Shown here: piece after piece, positions 35,557 through 44,847 of the stretch | Layout of the letters: each line of letters starts with the position of its first letter | How positions within the stretch are numbered: the stretch's first letter is position 1 | Assembly (NCBI RefSeq): GCF_037892545.1 | Contig: NZ_JBBKBG010000010.1 | Span: 4,970-68,969, forward strand | Source: Pseudogracilibacillus sp037892545 | GTDB taxonomy: Bacteria; Bacillota; Bacilli; Bacillales; Amphibacillaceae | DNA: 64,000 nt | Reading direction: 5' to 3' | Position numbers and translations under genes: made by a program | The notes under the pieces: generated by a model | Databases searched by the model: none | What the model saw: the letters and a program-made list of their open reading frames with translations, nothing else | Told to the model about the DNA's origin: nothing

Positions 35557-37624
35557 CTTTCTGTTCCCCCTTATTCGTTTCATAAAAATTAGCTTTTAAT
35601 GTCGTACGTTTAATGACTGGATCAAACATAACTAACATAGCTGGCAAGAAAAATAATACCATTAAAAATGCCAACAATGCACCACGGCCTAATAATAGAC
35701 CGATGGAAGAGACAATCGGGTTGGATGATGTTAACCATAAAATGAATCCAACACTTGATAAAATAGATGCTGAAATAATGATTGCAAACGTTTTTTCATT
35801 TAATGTTTTCTTGACAGCATGTACGGCATGCATATGTTGGCGATTTTCTCGATACTCCACCGTTAATAAAATTGCGTAGTCAACTGTCGCCGCAAGTTGC
35901 ACCGTACTGACGATCAAATACCCAATAAATACGAGTGCAGAATTCGTTAAATATGGGACAGATAAATTTATCCAAACAGATGCTTGAATCGTTAATAATA
36001 AAACGATAGGCAATGATATCGACTTAAAAGTAATGAGTAACACTAATGCAATCGTTACAACCGTTAAAATATTAACGAGTGTATTATCTTTTTGAACGAC
36101 GTTTTTCATATCAAATAATGTCACACTTTCACCTAACATATAAAAATTGTCTCCATAATAATTTTCTACCTTTTTCTGTACGTCTTCAATCAGTTGAAAC
36201 GCTTTATATCCTTCTTCTTCTGAATTCGTATGTAAAATAATTCGGCTGTAATTATCACTATAGAAGTTCTCTAATTCTTCTTCCTCTAAAAATTCCGGCG
36301 GGATGACAGCACTGACAATATTGACATACGAAACCGTACTATTCACTGCAGGGAATTCTGAAAGTGACTTAACTAATGCATTTTCCTTTGCGACATTCCC
36401 TTTTGGTACGAGAATAACAATCTCTGTATTTTTTCCAAATATCGCTTCTATTTTTTCAGCATCTACACTTTCACGTGTCCCTTCTTCTTGTTCCCCGACC
36501 CCATAAATAAACTCTGTTTTACTTTGCGCTAAAAAAGTTGGCACGAGTAATATGACAACGAGAAGGAATACTGGTACTTTTACACGCATGACAAAAGGGC
36601 CTATTTTGGAAAAGTCTGGGATAAATGGACGGTGTTTCGTTTTATCGATCCACTGATAGAACATTAACGTCAATGCAGGTAAAAACACCATGACACTTAT
36701 AAAACTTAATAAAATACCTTTTACTAAATTCAACCCTAAATCAGAACCAATTTCAAAATTCATAAATGATAGTGCAATAAATCCGAAAAATGTCGTGGAG
36801 GCACTTGCAATAATTGCGGGAAACGATCGCTTCATTGCAAGTTGCATAGCCTCTTTCGGATCTTCAATTTCTCTACGGTAATCACTAAAACTATGTAATA
36901 AAAATATGGCATAATCGAGTGATACAGCTAATTGTAAAATTGGTGCAACAGACTGTGTGACGAACGATATTTCTCCTAAAAAGATATTCGTACCTAAATT
37001 AATTAAAACAGATACCCCGATTGCTGTTAAGAAAAATAATGGTTCGATCCACGAATTCGTCGACATAATTAAAATAATAATAATGATAGGAATAAGTAAT
37101 CCTGCGGCATACATCGTTTCAGAAAAAGCCATTTTTTGCTGTGTCGCGGTGGATAATGCTTCACCTGTTAATGCACCATCCTTACCGATAACCTCATATA
37201 CTTCATCTGTAACAGCAACCTCATCCCCATTTCGAACAGTAAATGCAAACAAGGCTGCCCCATCTTTATAATACGTCTCCACCATTTCTTCCTCTAAGTA
37301 TTCCAGTGGCACTTTTATATCTGTCACATCATCTAACCAAAGCACATCTGAAATACCATCTATAGCGTTCAACTTCTCTTTTACTTCTAATGCTTCCATT
37401 AAAGTCACATCTTCTACCATGACATAAGCATTCGTCATCGAAGTTGCAAATTCATCTTCCATCACTTGCAGAGCCTCCGTGGAAGGTGAGTCCTCTGGCA
37501 AATAATCCGTCATATTATAATTTACCGAGACAAAGAACTGGGCAATGATACTAATGACCATTAATATAAAAAAAATAATAACTATTAATTTTTTATGATG
37601 TACAATACTGTTTGCTACACGCAT
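35549..37624 (-). CDS. MMPL/RND-family membrane exporter
   Basis: A 691-residue RND-superfamily transporter with twelve predicted helices in two halves, each with a large extracytoplasmic loop. Features are the N-terminal YNMTDYLPEDSPS loop start near residue 35, SLDYAIFLLHSFSDYR near 235 and its counterpart TVDYAILLTVEYRENR near 580. These two helices carry the acidic residues of proton-driven exporters. The family exports lipids, siderophores or antibiotics; the cargo here is unknown. A GGTGGAG site precedes the ATG. It is the first gene of the unit with the YhgE-like protein and possibly DUF4317. Confidence 0.92.
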   Translation of the reverse strand: MRVANSIVHHKKLIVIIFFILMVISIIAQFFVSVNYNMTDYLPEDSPSTEALQVMEDEFATSMTNAYVMVEDVTLMEALEVKEKLNAIDGISDVLWLDDVTDIKVPLEYLEEEMVETYYKDGAALFAFTVRNGDEVAVTDEVYEVIGKDGALTGEALSTATQQKMAFSETMYAAGLLIPIIIIILIMSTNSWIEPLFFLTAIGVSVLINLGTNIFLGEISFVTQSVAPILQLAVSLDYAIFLLHSFSDYRREIEDPKEAMQLAMKRSFPAIIASASTTFFGFIALSFMNFEIGSDLGLNLVKGILLSFISVMVFLPALTLMFYQWIDKTKHRPFIPDFSKIGPFVMRVKVPVFLLVVILLVPTFLAQSKTEFIYGVGEQEEGTRESVDAEKIEAIFGKNTEIVILVPKGNVAKENALVKSLSEFPAVNSTVSYVNIVSAVIPPEFLEEEELENFYSDNYSRIILHTNSEEEGYKAFQLIEDVQKKVENYYGDNFYMLGESVTLFDMKNVVQKDNTLVNILTVVTIALVLLITFKSISLPIVLLLTIQASVWINLSVPYLTNSALVFIGYLIVSTVQLAATVDYAILLTVEYRENRQHMHAVHAVKKTLNEKTFAIIISASILSSVGFILWLTSSNPIVSSIGLLLGRGALLAFLMVLFFLPAMLVMFDPVIKRTTLKANFYETNKGEQKDV

Positions 37625-37798
37625 GGTTCTCCACCTCGTCTTTCTACCCTACATTATATTATAACGAATAATGAAACTATTTCCTATGGTATCTCATCGT
37701 TCATTTAGAGACGGGAACTTCTTCCTATCTTCCCAAAAATAGGTTGACGTACCGTTTTGATGTTGTTAAGATTTACTGTTAAGAAGGGAGGGAATATT

Positions 37799-38104
37799 AT
37801 GAACTTTAAAAAATTCGTTAGCTTCGATAGTATGATTACTCCGGTTATTATTAAAGTTATTTTTTGGATTGGATTAATTGCTTCTGCAATTTTTGGTCTT
37901 ATTTCAATTTTCTCTGGTTTAGCAATTATGTTTAGCGGATATGGTAGCGGTGGCGAAGGATTTATCGTTTTTATCGGTGGTCTTGCAACTATCGTTATTG
38001 GTGCTTTACTGACTCGTGTGTACTGTGAATTATTAATTATCTTCTTCAAAATGCACGAATCATTGAATAAAATTAATGAAAAATTAGACCGTCTCGACAA
38101 ATAA
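37799..38104 (+). CDS. DUF4282 membrane protein
   Basis: A 101-residue protein with two helices (about 15-40 and 51-72) and a C-terminal basic amphipathic tail FKMHESLNKINEKLDRLDK. The MNFKKFVSFDSMITP start fits the DUF4282 family, of unknown function. The start at 37799 follows GGGAGGG; the frame extends upstream without a ribosome site. It is a single gene. Confidence 0.82.
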   Translation: MNFKKFVSFDSMITPVIIKVIFWIGLIASAIFGLISIFSGLAIMFSGYGSGGEGFIVFIGGLATIVIGALLTRVYCELLIIFFKMHESLNKINEKLDRLDK

Positions 38105-38131
38105 ATACATACAATAAATCAAAACCACCAG

Positions 38132-38308
38132 TGTGGTACTACACCCCTAAAGTTAGAAATAGAAAATCTAATTTTAGGGGTGTTTTATATAGTTAAATAT
38201 AGTGAAGAATTTAAATTAAAAATTATCAAGGAGTATTTGAAAGGTTCGCTAGGTTATAAATTACTAGCAAGGAAACATCAAATCCCACACGAATCATCTA
38301 TTAGCTGA
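38132..38308 (+). mobile_element. Degraded left end of an IS3-family (IS150-type) insertion sequence
   Basis: An IS150-like terminal repeat (TGTGGTACTACACCCC and AAGTTAGA) begins at 38132 and forms a long hairpin with TCTAATTTTAGGGGTG. Right behind it a frame reads VKYSEEFKLKIIKEYLKG and LARKHQIP, the helix-turn-helix start of OrfA, and stops at 38306-38308. The expected ATG start is ATA. It is a dead fragment. The long hairpin may now end transcription of the DUF4282 gene. Confidence 0.85.
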
Positions 38309-38436
38309 TTTCTTATCTATTCCTGGATTTGATTTTTGTTTCCTCTTACTAGATCGACAAAATATCTTTACACCAAAATATTTTATGTAGGAAATAATTG
38401 AGCTTTACGGTTGCATTCATGCGAATTTGGAGTTGG

Positions 38437-38772
38437 ATTCTTGCAACTTTGGGTTGGATTCTTGCAACTTCACACTATATTCTTGCAACTTCACACTGTA
38501 TTCTTGCAACTTCGACCGGTATTCTTGCAACTGCACACTGTATTCTTGCAACTTCACATTATATTCTTGCAACTTCACACTGCATTCTTGCAACTGCACA
38601 CTGTATTCTTGCAACTTCGCACTATATTCTTGCAACTTCACATCGTATTCTTGCAACTTCACATCATATTCTTGCAACTTCACATCATATTCTTGCAACT
38701 TCACATCAGATTCTTGCAACTTCGCACCGGATTCTTGCAAGTTCACATCATATTCTTGCAAGTCCCAGGGAT
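38437..38772 (+). repeat. Tandem array of sixteen 21-bp units
   Basis: Sixteen units of exactly 21 bases, with the core ATTCTTGCAACTTCACA and a variable last four or five bases. The period is unbroken from end to end. Because 21 is a multiple of three, long reading frames exist on both strands, but none has a ribosome site or a plausible protein. The array lies between an IS remnant and the terminator of the RelA/SpoT gene. Confidence 0.95.
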
Positions 38773-38788
38773 TTTCACATAAATGCAT

Positions 38789-38830
38789 AAAAAAAGATTA
38801 AGACAGAGATACAACTTGCTTCTGTCTTAA
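38789..38830 (-). terminator. Terminator after the RelA/SpoT gene
   Basis: TTAAGACAGA at 38798-38807 pairs with TCTGTCTTAA at 38821-38830. On the minus strand the stem is followed by a T-run. Confidence 0.85.
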
Positions 38831-38833
38831 CCT

Positions 38834-39466
38834 TTATTCATCTTCTTTTTTCACGTCTTCTTTCATCCTATTTCGGATACGATCAAATTCTAAGTCGGCG
38901 GTTTCGAGCAAACTGGCAATACGCGAAAAGGCTCTTCTTACTTCCCATGGCACTTGTTTCTCCACCTTATATCCGAAGTCATGTTCTATTTCTGCCCATG
39001 CATGTTGTAATATCGAACAAATTTGAATTTCTGCTTTTACACCTGTTATATCCTCATATTCATTACTATCTAAACCTTTGGGATCTAATTCTGCTACATA
39101 GTGAAGCGACATATATCCAAATTGATTTACTTCCATCTGTTTCCGTTTATCTACACTATTTTCACGGTCAATCTGAAACTCCCTTTCAATTAATTCGGCT
39201 ATCTCACTAACATCACTAGCAAAATGAGTCACGATTCTCACTCCGACAATATCTGTTATATCGTCTAATGTTTTATATTTATGGCCACCTTTTTTAAGCT
39301 TTTCACATAAACTTCTTTCTGATTTTGTACGCCCGCTAATTGTATGATAATGAATGTCACTTTCTTCTATCAATGCGATTAAAAGTGATTCTAAATAGGT
39401 AGTATATTGTTCGTACATAGCTTTACGTGTATTATATTGGGTCATCATTTTATCCATATTACTCAT
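38834..39466 (-). CDS. Single-domain RelA/SpoT-type nucleotide pyrophosphokinase
   Basis: A 210-residue protein consisting only of the RelA/SpoT synthetase domain: ISGRTKSERSLCEKLKKGG near residue 43, the DITDIVGVRIVTHF core near 70, a GYMSLHYVAEL strand near 115 and EIQICSILQHAWAEIEHDFG (146-165). It has no hydrolase or regulatory domain, so it is a small alarmone synthetase or a related toxic small synthetase. Bacilli usually have two others (YjbM, YwaC types). The start is ATG 39466 (or 39469) after AAGGTG. No obvious antitoxin gene neighbours it. Confidence 0.85.
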   Translation of the reverse strand: MSNMDKMMTQYNTRKAMYEQYTTYLESLLIALIEESDIHYHTISGRTKSERSLCEKLKKGGHKYKTLDDITDIVGVRIVTHFASDVSEIAELIEREFQIDRENSVDKRKQMEVNQFGYMSLHYVAELDPKGLDSNEYEDITGVKAEIQICSILQHAWAEIEHDFGYKVEKQVPWEVRRAFSRIASLLETADLEFDRIRNRMKEDVKKEDE

Positions 39467-39748
39467 CATTATCACCTTCATTATTCGTCTATTCTTTTTC
39501 ATTATAAAAACTATGCTTTTTTGTATTCGCATGGACTATGTATTAGCTTAATTTAAAACCGTAGAACGCCAAAAACAGAAAGCACAAAATGAAATCACTA
39601 CCTTTATACTTCATATTTAATCACTTTTCTATACAAAAGTCACGATTATGTTAATCAGAAATGCAAACATACACTTTTATTCTATTTTTAAATGAAGTTG
39701 ATATAATAAAAGATAGGAACAAGGTAAAACATAAGGGAGTTTACGAAC

Positions 39749-40210
39749 ATGACATTATTTTATCCTAATAGCAATATTGAAATGAAGCAAGGGGATATTT
39801 TATATTCAACGATTGGCCGCTCCACATATTATGTCGGTCATACAGTAATAATTGGTTCAGATTATCTCGTGAAAGAATCCATTCCTGGAAAACCATCTGG
39901 ACATTCATTAACCATCCATCAAATGTGGAATCGTCACCGAAAAGGCGATAAAATCACATTACTACGTGCGCCATCTGGTGCACAAGCTGCCGCTAAATGG
40001 GTGACGGAAAACTTAGGAAATGTGAAAGATTATTGGATTTTAAATACGGATATTAAAAATAAAGAGAAAAACTATTGTTCTAAATTAATCGTGCAAGCAT
40101 ATTATTATGGTGCAAATGTAAAATTAACGAATATATTAAACCGATTTATCTCACCACAATATTTAACCTACACAAAAAAACTGGAAAAAATTGCGGTCTT
40201 TGCAATATAA
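39749..40210 (+). CDS. Permuted NlpC/P60-like (YiiX family) protein
   Basis: A 153-residue protein of the permuted papain-like fold. It has the family opening GDILYSTIGRS near residue 15, the first catalytic His31 in VGHTVIIG and the later Cys110 in NYCSKLIVQAYY. Members act as amidases or esterases on peptides or lipids, often at the cell surface, but no signal peptide is seen here. A GGGAG-type site precedes the ATG. The specific substrate is unknown. Confidence 0.8.
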   Translation: MTLFYPNSNIEMKQGDILYSTIGRSTYYVGHTVIIGSDYLVKESIPGKPSGHSLTIHQMWNRHRKGDKITLLRAPSGAQAAAKWVTENLGNVKDYWILNTDIKNKEKNYCSKLIVQAYYYGANVKLTNILNRFISPQYLTYTKKLEKIAVFAI

Positions 40211-40332
40211 AGTCCATATTTAACTACAAACATTGACACACACAGATCAAATATGAATGATTACAATCTTTTTATTGTATTCCACCAGTCACGTTTTAAG
40301 TGTATATGTTTAGGGAAATATATAAATAATAC

Positions 40333-41238
40333 ATGTTAAAGGAAATGATTGATCGTATGGAATCTGTTTGGGAAAATTTATACTCATATATTGTTGGCGA
40401 GGAATTATGGATTAGGATTGGCACCAACTTATTAAGAATTGTAATCATTATTTTATTTGCATTTATCGTTAGAAATATTGGGTATCGGATTATTGATATT
40501 ATTTTCAAAGATAAGAAGACGATTCCTATTCGTCTTACATCAAATCGTAGAGAGCAAACATTAAAAAATTTATCCAAAAATATATTATCCTATGTATTAT
40601 TGTTTATTGTCGTTCTAATGATTTTAGATATATTTGATGTGCCTATTCGCACAATGTTGGCAGGTGCTGGAATTGCAGGTGTTGCAATTGGTTTTGGAGC
40701 ACAAAGTCTTGTAAAAGATGTCATTGCCGGTTTTTTTATTATTTTTGAAGACCAATTTTCGGTCGGTGATTATATTGAAATAGGAGATATCGAAGGAGAT
40801 GTCGAAGTAATTGGTCTTAGATCGACAAAATTACGAAGTTTTTATGGGCAAACATATGTGATTCCAAATGGACAAATTAATATCGTGACAAACTATTCTG
40901 CAAGCAATGGATATGCTATGGTTGAAATTAATATTCCTTATGAAACGAATATTGTCAAAGTTGAAAACATGATCAAACATATTTTACCAACATTTAAAAC
41001 CAATTATCCAGATGTTTTTATAGATGAACCTTTTATTCAAGGTGTAACAGCATTAGAATTATCTAACTATGTATTGCGTGTTCGGGCTGAAACATTTCCT
41101 GTCATGCAATGGGAAGGTGCAAGATTAATTCGTAAAGATGTAAAAGCCTATTTATTTGAACACGGCATTGAAATTCCATCCCCTCGGATGGTCGTCTACT
41201 CAAAAGCCGATGAAACGAATGCAAGGGAAGTACAATAA
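40333..41238 (+). CDS. Small-conductance mechanosensitive channel (MscS family)
   Basis: A 301-residue MscS channel with three N-terminal helices, the pore helix region AGIAGVAIGFGAQSLVKD near residue 115, the beta-domain motif FSVGDYIEIGDIEGDVEVI near 140 and a cytoplasmic vestibule. It releases solutes on sudden osmotic downshift and resembles B. subtilis YkuT. The start is uncertain: ATG 40333 has only a weak site, while AAAGGAA directly precedes ATG 40345. It is followed 22 bases later by a CBS-domain gene, probably in the same transcript. Confidence 0.88.
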   Translation: MLKEMIDRMESVWENLYSYIVGEELWIRIGTNLLRIVIIILFAFIVRNIGYRIIDIIFKDKKTIPIRLTSNRREQTLKNLSKNILSYVLLFIVVLMILDIFDVPIRTMLAGAGIAGVAIGFGAQSLVKDVIAGFFIIFEDQFSVGDYIEIGDIEGDVEVIGLRSTKLRSFYGQTYVIPNGQINIVTNYSASNGYAMVEINIPYETNIVKVENMIKHILPTFKTNYPDVFIDEPFIQGVTALELSNYVLRVRAETFPVMQWEGARLIRKDVKAYLFEHGIEIPSPRMVVYSKADETNAREVQ

Positions 41239-41260
41239 TATTTCATTAGGAGAGATTCAT

Positions 41261-41716
41261 ATGACTGTAGAAACAATTATGACAAAAAATGTGGTAACCG
41301 TACAAGAAGATGCAACAATTGAAACATGTGCCCATATTTTATCGACGAACCGTTTAAGTGGCTTACCAGTTGTAAATGATGCTGGCACATTGGTTGGCAT
41401 TGTGACAGAAGGAGATTTAATTCGTCGAAAAACCGATGTACAAACACCTGCATATTTGGAGTTTCTTGGTGGAATTATTTATTTAGATAACCCGAATAAG
41501 TTTTTTGAAGATGTGAAAAGGACGATGGGGTTATACGTACATGAAATCATGTCAACGGAGCTTATTACGATCCATCCAGACGATACCGTTGAAAAGGCTG
41601 CAAATTTACTCGTACATCATAAAATAAAGCGACTTCCTGTATTAGATGATGATAACCAATTAATTGGCATTGTAGCACGAAAAGATATTATGCAATATTT
41701 GTTTCAAGATAAATAA
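41261..41716 (+). CDS. Two-CBS-domain protein
   Basis: A 151-residue protein made of two CBS domains. The first has VETIMTKNVVTVQEDATIE and RLSGLPVVND, the second VHEIMSTELITIHPDDTVE and KIKRLPVLDDDNQLIGIV. Such pairs bind adenine nucleotides such as AMP, ATP or c-di-AMP. The start at 41261 follows AGGAGAG. It directly follows the MscS gene, so it may sense a nucleotide to regulate the channel; this link is inferred from order only. Confidence 0.9.
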   Translation: MTVETIMTKNVVTVQEDATIETCAHILSTNRLSGLPVVNDAGTLVGIVTEGDLIRRKTDVQTPAYLEFLGGIIYLDNPNKFFEDVKRTMGLYVHEIMSTELITIHPDDTVEKAANLLVHHKIKRLPVLDDDNQLIGIVARKDIMQYLFQDK

Positions 41717-41750
41717 AAACTGGAGGCTGCCACCGCCTTCCAGTTTTTTT
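41714..41750. terminator. Bidirectional terminator between convergent genes
   Basis: AAAACTGGAGG and CCTTCCAGTTTT form a stem bordered by A and T runs. It overlaps the stop of the minus-strand gene ending at 41749 and serves both genes. Confidence 0.85.
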
Positions 41751-42879
41751 ATTGCATCGCTTTAATTTGTTCAAAAAAGTTTGTCACACGACCTTTTCCG
41801 ATTCCTTTATACTTACCAATAATGATAAACTCTTTTGGTAAATCTTTCACTATTTGCATGCCGTCCGAGTGGAGCTGTTCTATTAAACTCGGAGAACCTG
41901 GGAAGGTTTCCTTTGTAATCGCAATGTTTCCTAATTGTTCTGTAACGACAATTTGTTCCCCTTCATAAAATAAAAATAAATCACCTGGACGTTTTTGTAG
42001 CAAATTCCGTCTTCTTTTTTCTTCTATAATGAAAGCTTTTAATTCCTCTACAAATTGTTCTACATGCGACAAATTAAACCGTACAATTCGTTCATGTAAA
42101 TTATCTAACGAAGTAGGTAGCTCACTCATAATTCTTGCTTCCTGTGCTTCATTTAATCGTAATAAAAACCGTTCCGACTTTTCAAAACGTTGTGGTAGTA
42201 AAAATGCATCCCTTAAAAAATGTGGGATGTGAATTTCCTGTCCTTGAAAAGTTAATGTTCGTACAGTCGTAACCCCTGGTGCCTCGTCTAAGTGTAAAGA
42301 TGTTAACGTTTCTTTTATTTGAACTTTCTGCACGTTTTCTTGAACATTTTCTTTTTCTTCCTTCGGTCGTTCTAATTCCATCGATTTTTTCAATAATTGC
42401 TCGAACTTTTCTAATCGAATGTGGATTTCATCTAATTCATATGGATATTCCTGATGAATCATTGGATCTTCATATGCAGGTACATCTATTGTATAGGATA
42501 CATATAACTCTACAAACCATTTCATGACGACATGAATATTTTCCCATGTTTTCAACGCTTCAGAAAACCGAAATTCTCGTATTTCATGGCTAGCCTTGTT
42601 TCCTAATAAACGAATTTCTTCAAATGCTAGTTTTTGTGTAGATGAAATTAATTCGTGTTTTACTAATTTTTCTATTTTATGAACGAGCGTATTTTCTGGA
42701 GTTCGTAAATGTAAATTTTCATGAATTAACACTTTATCTAAAACGACTTCCATTAATGTTCGACTATGGGCGATCATTTTGCGTGGTCCAGTAAAAATTG
42801 TTCCTTCTAATTCTTGTAAATTGTATGCGAGCTCTTCAGATACTGGCTCTAAAAATTGATAAAAATATGCCTTCTTCAA
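41749..42879 (-). CDS. DUF4145-like protein of unknown function
   Basis: A 376-residue soluble protein. The N-terminal third resembles the DUF4145-type region (GPRKMIAHSRTLMEVVLDKV near 34, LGNKASHEIREF near 92). The middle is acidic and low-complexity (KEEKENVQENVQKVQ near 183). The C-terminus ends with KYKGIGKGRVTNFFEQI, reminiscent of a helix-hairpin-helix turn. The start is TTG 42879, 7 bases after GGAGG. Its role is unknown; DUF4145 regions occur in restriction-associated and ring-nuclease-like contexts, but nothing of that kind is adjacent. Confidence 0.6.
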   Translation of the reverse strand: MKKAYFYQFLEPVSEELAYNLQELEGTIFTGPRKMIAHSRTLMEVVLDKVLIHENLHLRTPENTLVHKIEKLVKHELISSTQKLAFEEIRLLGNKASHEIREFRFSEALKTWENIHVVMKWFVELYVSYTIDVPAYEDPMIHQEYPYELDEIHIRLEKFEQLLKKSMELERPKEEKENVQENVQKVQIKETLTSLHLDEAPGVTTVRTLTFQGQEIHIPHFLRDAFLLPQRFEKSERFLLRLNEAQEARIMSELPTSLDNLHERIVRFNLSHVEQFVEELKAFIIEEKRRRNLLQKRPGDLFLFYEGEQIVVTEQLGNIAITKETFPGSPSLIEQLHSDGMQIVKDLPKEFIIIGKYKGIGKGRVTNFFEQIKAMQ

Positions 42880-43009
42880 TATGATGCCTCCAACATAACC
42901 AATAATTTTCTCCCTATCTAAGAATAGCAAAATTAAGGTAAAATTGATATTGAATGAAATTTATTTTTTATGGTATGATGATAGATAAAATCGTTTAGGA
43001 GGTCGGACC

Positions 43010-43534
43010 TTGTCACCGTTCATCATATATCAAAACAAATTGAAATTATTCGTACTTTCCATCGGTTCATGCATATTTATTCTACTCGGATTCATTTTTT
43101 TATTTGTCGAGTTAGATCTTACATATTCCCCTTTTATCATAAAAGGAATCGGATTAATAACGGTCTTTGTTTTTGGTGTATTTCTTATTTTTTTATTGAA
43201 AAAGCTATTTGAACGTAAACCAGCTTTAATCATCGATGAAAATGGGATCACCGATTATTCTACTGCCCTTCAAGTTGGATTAGTAAGATGGAATGAAATT
43301 AAAGATATCCAGTTTACTACTTTTGGAAACCAAGATTTCTTATCCATCTATACATATGATAAAGACTTAATTATTAACCGAACCAAAGCTTTTCAAAAAG
43401 CGATGAATCAAATGAATAAAAAGTTGATGGATAGCCAAATAAATATTCCTTATAGAAATTTAAAATGTGACCCAGCACAATTAGGAGAAGCGATTAATTA
43501 TTTTTGGGAAGAGAATTATAAAAATAAATCGTGA
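43010..43534 (+). CDS. STM3941-type membrane protein
   Basis: A 174-residue protein with two N-terminal helices (about 14-34 and 43-65) and a C-terminal PH-like part containing RKPALIIDENGITDYSTA and GLVRWNEIKDIQF. This layout fits the STM3941 family of unknown function. The start is TTG 43010, placed by an AGGAGG site 7 bases upstream. It is divergent from the DUF4145-like gene. Confidence 0.75.
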   Translation: MSPFIIYQNKLKLFVLSIGSCIFILLGFIFLFVELDLTYSPFIIKGIGLITVFVFGVFLIFLLKKLFERKPALIIDENGITDYSTALQVGLVRWNEIKDIQFTTFGNQDFLSIYTYDKDLIINRTKAFQKAMNQMNKKLMDSQINIPYRNLKCDPAQLGEAINYFWEENYKNKS

Positions 43535-43554
43535 TAATGTACGTATATTTATAT

Positions 43555-43594
43555 AAAAATCGAAGCCTAATATAAAAATAGGTTTCGATTTTTC
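43555..43594 (+). terminator. Terminator after the STM3941-type gene
   Basis: AAAATCGAAGCCTA pairs with TAGGTTTCGATTTT, one mismatch, followed by T-rich sequence. Confidence 0.75.
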
Positions 43595-43827
43595 AAAGTA
43601 AAATTTTTCATGAATGAATGTTACTTTCCCTCCCCCGATAAATGAATTTATTTTCGTTAAATTTTTAAAACCATGCTTATTTAATGGTAGAATTCCACCC
43701 ATAATCCATCAAAAAAAATTATTATTTTCTTTTGCAAATCCCAAGCAAAATAGTACGCAATATGTTATTGTTGACTATGTCTGAAGTGAATCGGATTAGG
43801 ACATAATGAAATAGAGGGGTGGAATGA

Positions 43828-44664
43828 ATGAAAAAGAGAATCTATGATTTATCTTTTATCGTGCTTGGATCATTTATCTTCGCTGTAGGGATCAATGTAT
43901 TTGTATTAGGAAATGATTTAGGGGAAGGCGGAGTAACTGGGATTACCATTATTTTGTTCTACTTGTATGGTTGGTCACCAGGTTTAATGAACTTTATTTT
44001 AAATGGTTTATTATTAATCATTGGATATAAATTTTTAAGTAAAAATACAATTGGGTATACGATTATTGCGGTACTATTAAATTCATTGTTTTTACATTTA
44101 ACAAGAAACTGGGCGATTGATTCAAACGAAATTATTATAAATATGATTTTTGGTGGAGCAATCGTTGGAGCCGGTATTGGGCTCATTATTCGGGTAGGTG
44201 GTACGACAGCTGGAACGACAATTTTGGCGAGTATTACAAATAAATATCTCGGATGGAACATAAGTTATGGATTATTATTCTTCGATATGCTTGTCGTTTT
44301 ATCATCTTACTTCGTCATCGGAATCGAAAAATTACTCCTTACGATCGTCATGCTATATATTGCAACGAAAGTGATGCAATTTATCATTGAAGGATTTAGT
44401 ACGAAGAAGGCAGTTACCATCATTTCTCGTAATCCAGATGAAATTGCTCAAAACGTCAACAAGAAGATGAACCGTGGTGTGACAGTTTATTCTGGACATG
44501 GATATTATTTACAGGAAGAGAAGAAAATTTTATACATTGTTATTAGTAGTCAAGAAGTAGTGAAATTAAAACGTATTGTTCAAGCAGCAGATGAACATGC
44601 ATTTGTCGCTATTCACGATGTTCGTGACGTATTCGGAGAAGGATTCGTTGCAATGAATCCATAA
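43828..44664 (+). CDS. YitT-family membrane protein
   Basis: A 278-residue protein with five or six N-terminal helices (YitT/DUF161: FVLGNDLGEGGVTGITII near 27, GGTTAGTTILA near 131) and a C-terminal soluble DUF2179 domain (KKMNRGVTVYSGHGYY near 215). The family is common in Bacilli with several paralogues and has no settled function. A GGGTGG site precedes the ATG. It is a single gene ended by a hairpin. Confidence 0.9.
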   Translation: MKKRIYDLSFIVLGSFIFAVGINVFVLGNDLGEGGVTGITIILFYLYGWSPGLMNFILNGLLLIIGYKFLSKNTIGYTIIAVLLNSLFLHLTRNWAIDSNEIIINMIFGGAIVGAGIGLIIRVGGTTAGTTILASITNKYLGWNISYGLLFFDMLVVLSSYFVIGIEKLLLTIVMLYIATKVMQFIIEGFSTKKAVTIISRNPDEIAQNVNKKMNRGVTVYSGHGYYLQEEKKILYIVISSQEVVKLKRIVQAADEHAFVAIHDVRDVFGEGFVAMNP

Positions 44665-44669
44665 ATAAA

Positions 44670-44705
44670 CGGGTTATCCATATCATATGGATGACCCATT
44701 TTTAT
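44670..44705 (+). terminator. Terminator after the YitT-family gene
   Basis: GGGTTATCCATAT and ATATGGATGACCC arms (44671-44697) are followed by TTTTTAT. Confidence 0.8.
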
Positions 44706-44847
44706 TGCTTCCATCATTCAATAAATAAAACTATACTGTAGACCGATGAATATTAGAACCTATCTTATTTATACCTGTTCATTGCAACACCATACACTAT
44801 TTAGTAAAATACATATTGGGTTCGATATGATTAAAGGAGCGTGTATG

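Noticed and set aside
38398..38801. Long open frames of about 120-130 codons in several phases and on both strands across the 21-bp array
   Set aside because: They arise because the 21-base unit is a multiple of three and lacks stops. No ribosome site precedes them, and the predicted products are pure low-complexity repeats.
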